Assembly (NCBI GenBank): GCA_018969565.1 | Contig: JAGWYC010000002.1 | Location: 1 to 23,440, forward strand | Source of the DNA: Bacteroidota bacterium | GTDB lineage: Bacteria; Bacteroidota; Bacteroidia; NS11-12g; UBA955 | Direction of reading: 5' to 3' | Length of the DNA stretch: 23,440 nucleotides | Part shown: piece by piece, positions 22,654 to 23,440 of the stretch | Layout: each line of letters opens with the position of its first letter | Numbering within the stretch: the first letter of the stretch is position 1 | Notes under the pieces: model-generated | The model's input: the letters and a program-made list of their open reading frames with translations, nothing else | Databases searched by the model: none | Told to the model about the DNA's origin: nothing | Made by a program: the position numbers and the translations under genes

Positions 22654-23440
22654 ATGGAAAATCTGCCACCAGATTTCGGTTACGGATACGGTGAGGAAGA
22701 TGCAGGTATGCAGGAATTCCAGAAGTTGAAGCATGACTTCGAAGCCGGTGTGCGTGTACACTATGCTCAGGAGGAACTGGAAGAACTGGCCGACTGGTAC
22801 ATTTCCTTGTTGGGTTTTGATGAAGACGCGCGCGAGCAGCTTTCGCGGGTATGTTCCATGGGAAGGGATTATTATCCCTATTGCGGCTACTTTCATCTGG
22901 CCACCGCCCGGCTTCATTTTGCCGCACAGGCATTAGACCGCGCCCACGCCTGTCTGGAGAAGGCCCGCATTCTGGACCCTTCCGAGGCGGAATTATATTT
23001 ACTCGAAGGCTTGTTGTTCACCCTGCGTAAAGACAGAAAGCGTGCGAAGCTGGCCTTTAGCGAGGCGCTGGAGCATGCGGAAAATAAGCAGGAAATGCTG
23101 GGGCGCATCAGCGAGGAATTGCTGCGCAATGGCGACCGAGATCTGGCAGTTCCTTTTTTGGAAGAATTATTGTCCACCAACATCCTGCCTGCGGTAGTTC
23201 TGGAAGAACTGCTCACCTATTACCTGGATATTGAATTGAACGAAAAGGCGCTGTCTGTAGCCCAAAAGCATGTGGACCAAGAGCCTTACAACGGAGATTA
23301 CTGGGTGCAGTTGGGCAACGTTTATCGGCAAATCGGACTGGATGAAAAGGCGGTCTGGGCTTTTGATTATGCCATTTTGATCAACGAAGGCGACTACAGC
23401 GCCTGGTGCCGCAAGTTCGAAACACAATACGACGCAGAAG
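22654..23440 (+). CDS. Tetratricopeptide-repeat protein (truncated by the window edge)
   Basis: An open frame begins at ATG 22654 (MENLPPDFGYGYGEED) and runs without a stop for 262 codons to the window edge. It has no signal peptide, is strongly acidic and is helix-rich. TPR-like units are visible: AQALDRAHACLEKARILDPSE (about 97-117), ELYLLEGLLFTLRKDRKRAK, then ALSVAQKHVDQEPYNGDYWV and QLGNVYRQIGLDEKAVWAFD, with the small-residue and proline spacing of the 34-residue motif. Similar acidic TPR proteins are common in this phylum with no assigned role; protein-protein scaffolding is likely. It is divergent from the M1 peptidase gene. Confidence 0.82.
   Translation, partial: MENLPPDFGYGYGEEDAGMQEFQKLKHDFEAGVRVHYAQEELEELADWYISLLGFDEDAREQLSRVCSMGRDYYPYCGYFHLATARLHFAAQALDRAHACLEKARILDPSEAELYLLEGLLFTLRKDRKRAKLAFSEALEHAENKQEMLGRISEELLRNGDRDLAVPFLEELLSTNILPAVVLEELLTYYLDIELNEKALSVAQKHVDQEPYNGDYWVQLGNVYRQIGLDEKAVWAFDYAILINEGDYSAWCRKFETQYDAE

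Noticed and set aside
22573..22917. N-terminal extension of the M1 peptidase frame upstream of 22572
   Set aside because: It would hide the signal peptide, overlaps the divergent TPR gene and its promoter, and has no M1-family sequence.
1..23440. Defence island, prophage, integron, CRISPR array or conjugative element
   Set aside because: No repeats with regular spacing, integrase, transposase, Cas, toxin-antitoxin or phage gene is seen; the genes are core functions with uniform coding style.

Overview
The window comes from a Bacteroidota (Bacteroidetes) chromosome, probably a free-living aerobic member with roughly balanced base composition by eye. Four things point there: exact copies of the Bacteroidetes sigma-A -7 box TAnnTTTG just ahead of several genes, usually with no Shine-Dalgarno sequence; a large secreted protein with a type IX secretion (T9SS) C-terminal sorting domain; a Bacteroidetes-type putative porin; and an M1 peptidase with an outer-membrane-barrel-like C-terminus. 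I see no tRNA, rRNA, CRISPR array, insertion sequence, phage gene or obvious transferred island. It reads as core and housekeeping chromosome.

Layout. 16-3452, minus strand: obgE, lptB, lplA and nth run in one direction, with separate promoters seen for obgE and lptB; lplA-nth are 9 bp apart. 3547-5366, plus strand: a marR-type regulator, a pirin and a yceI protein form a small stress-type cluster. Near-identical dyad sequences lie over the marR promoter and directly ahead of pirin. A hairpin separates this from the convergent odhA (2-oxoglutarate dehydrogenase E1, minus). A 306-bp divergent spacer with a perfect 10-bp inverted repeat leads to comF-like and the 1057-residue Calx-beta/T9SS protein (plus). 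Two back-to-back terminators, one per strand, separate that protein from katG and a putative porin (minus). Divergent from the porin, a small membrane protein, rsmI and lnt form a tightly overlapping plus-strand operon, which meets the convergent M1 peptidase gene 7 bp after lnt. Divergent from the peptidase, a TPR protein gene runs off the right edge.

Functionally the window mixes envelope biogenesis (lptB for LPS export, lnt for lipoprotein acylation, porin, T9SS cargo, outer-membrane peptidase), central metabolism (odhA, and lplA, which can lipoylate the E2 partner of odhA), ribosome work (obgE, rsmI), DNA repair (nth) and oxidative defence (katG, possibly marR-pirin-yceI).

The most interesting signals are regulatory. 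In four genes an exact -7 box ends only 4-7 bases before the start codon, which predicts leaderless or nearly leaderless mRNAs; obgE and lptB share a 20-base promoter-plus-start module with a single difference. The second is the repeated dyad around marR and pirin. I found no convincing wholly new multi-gene system.
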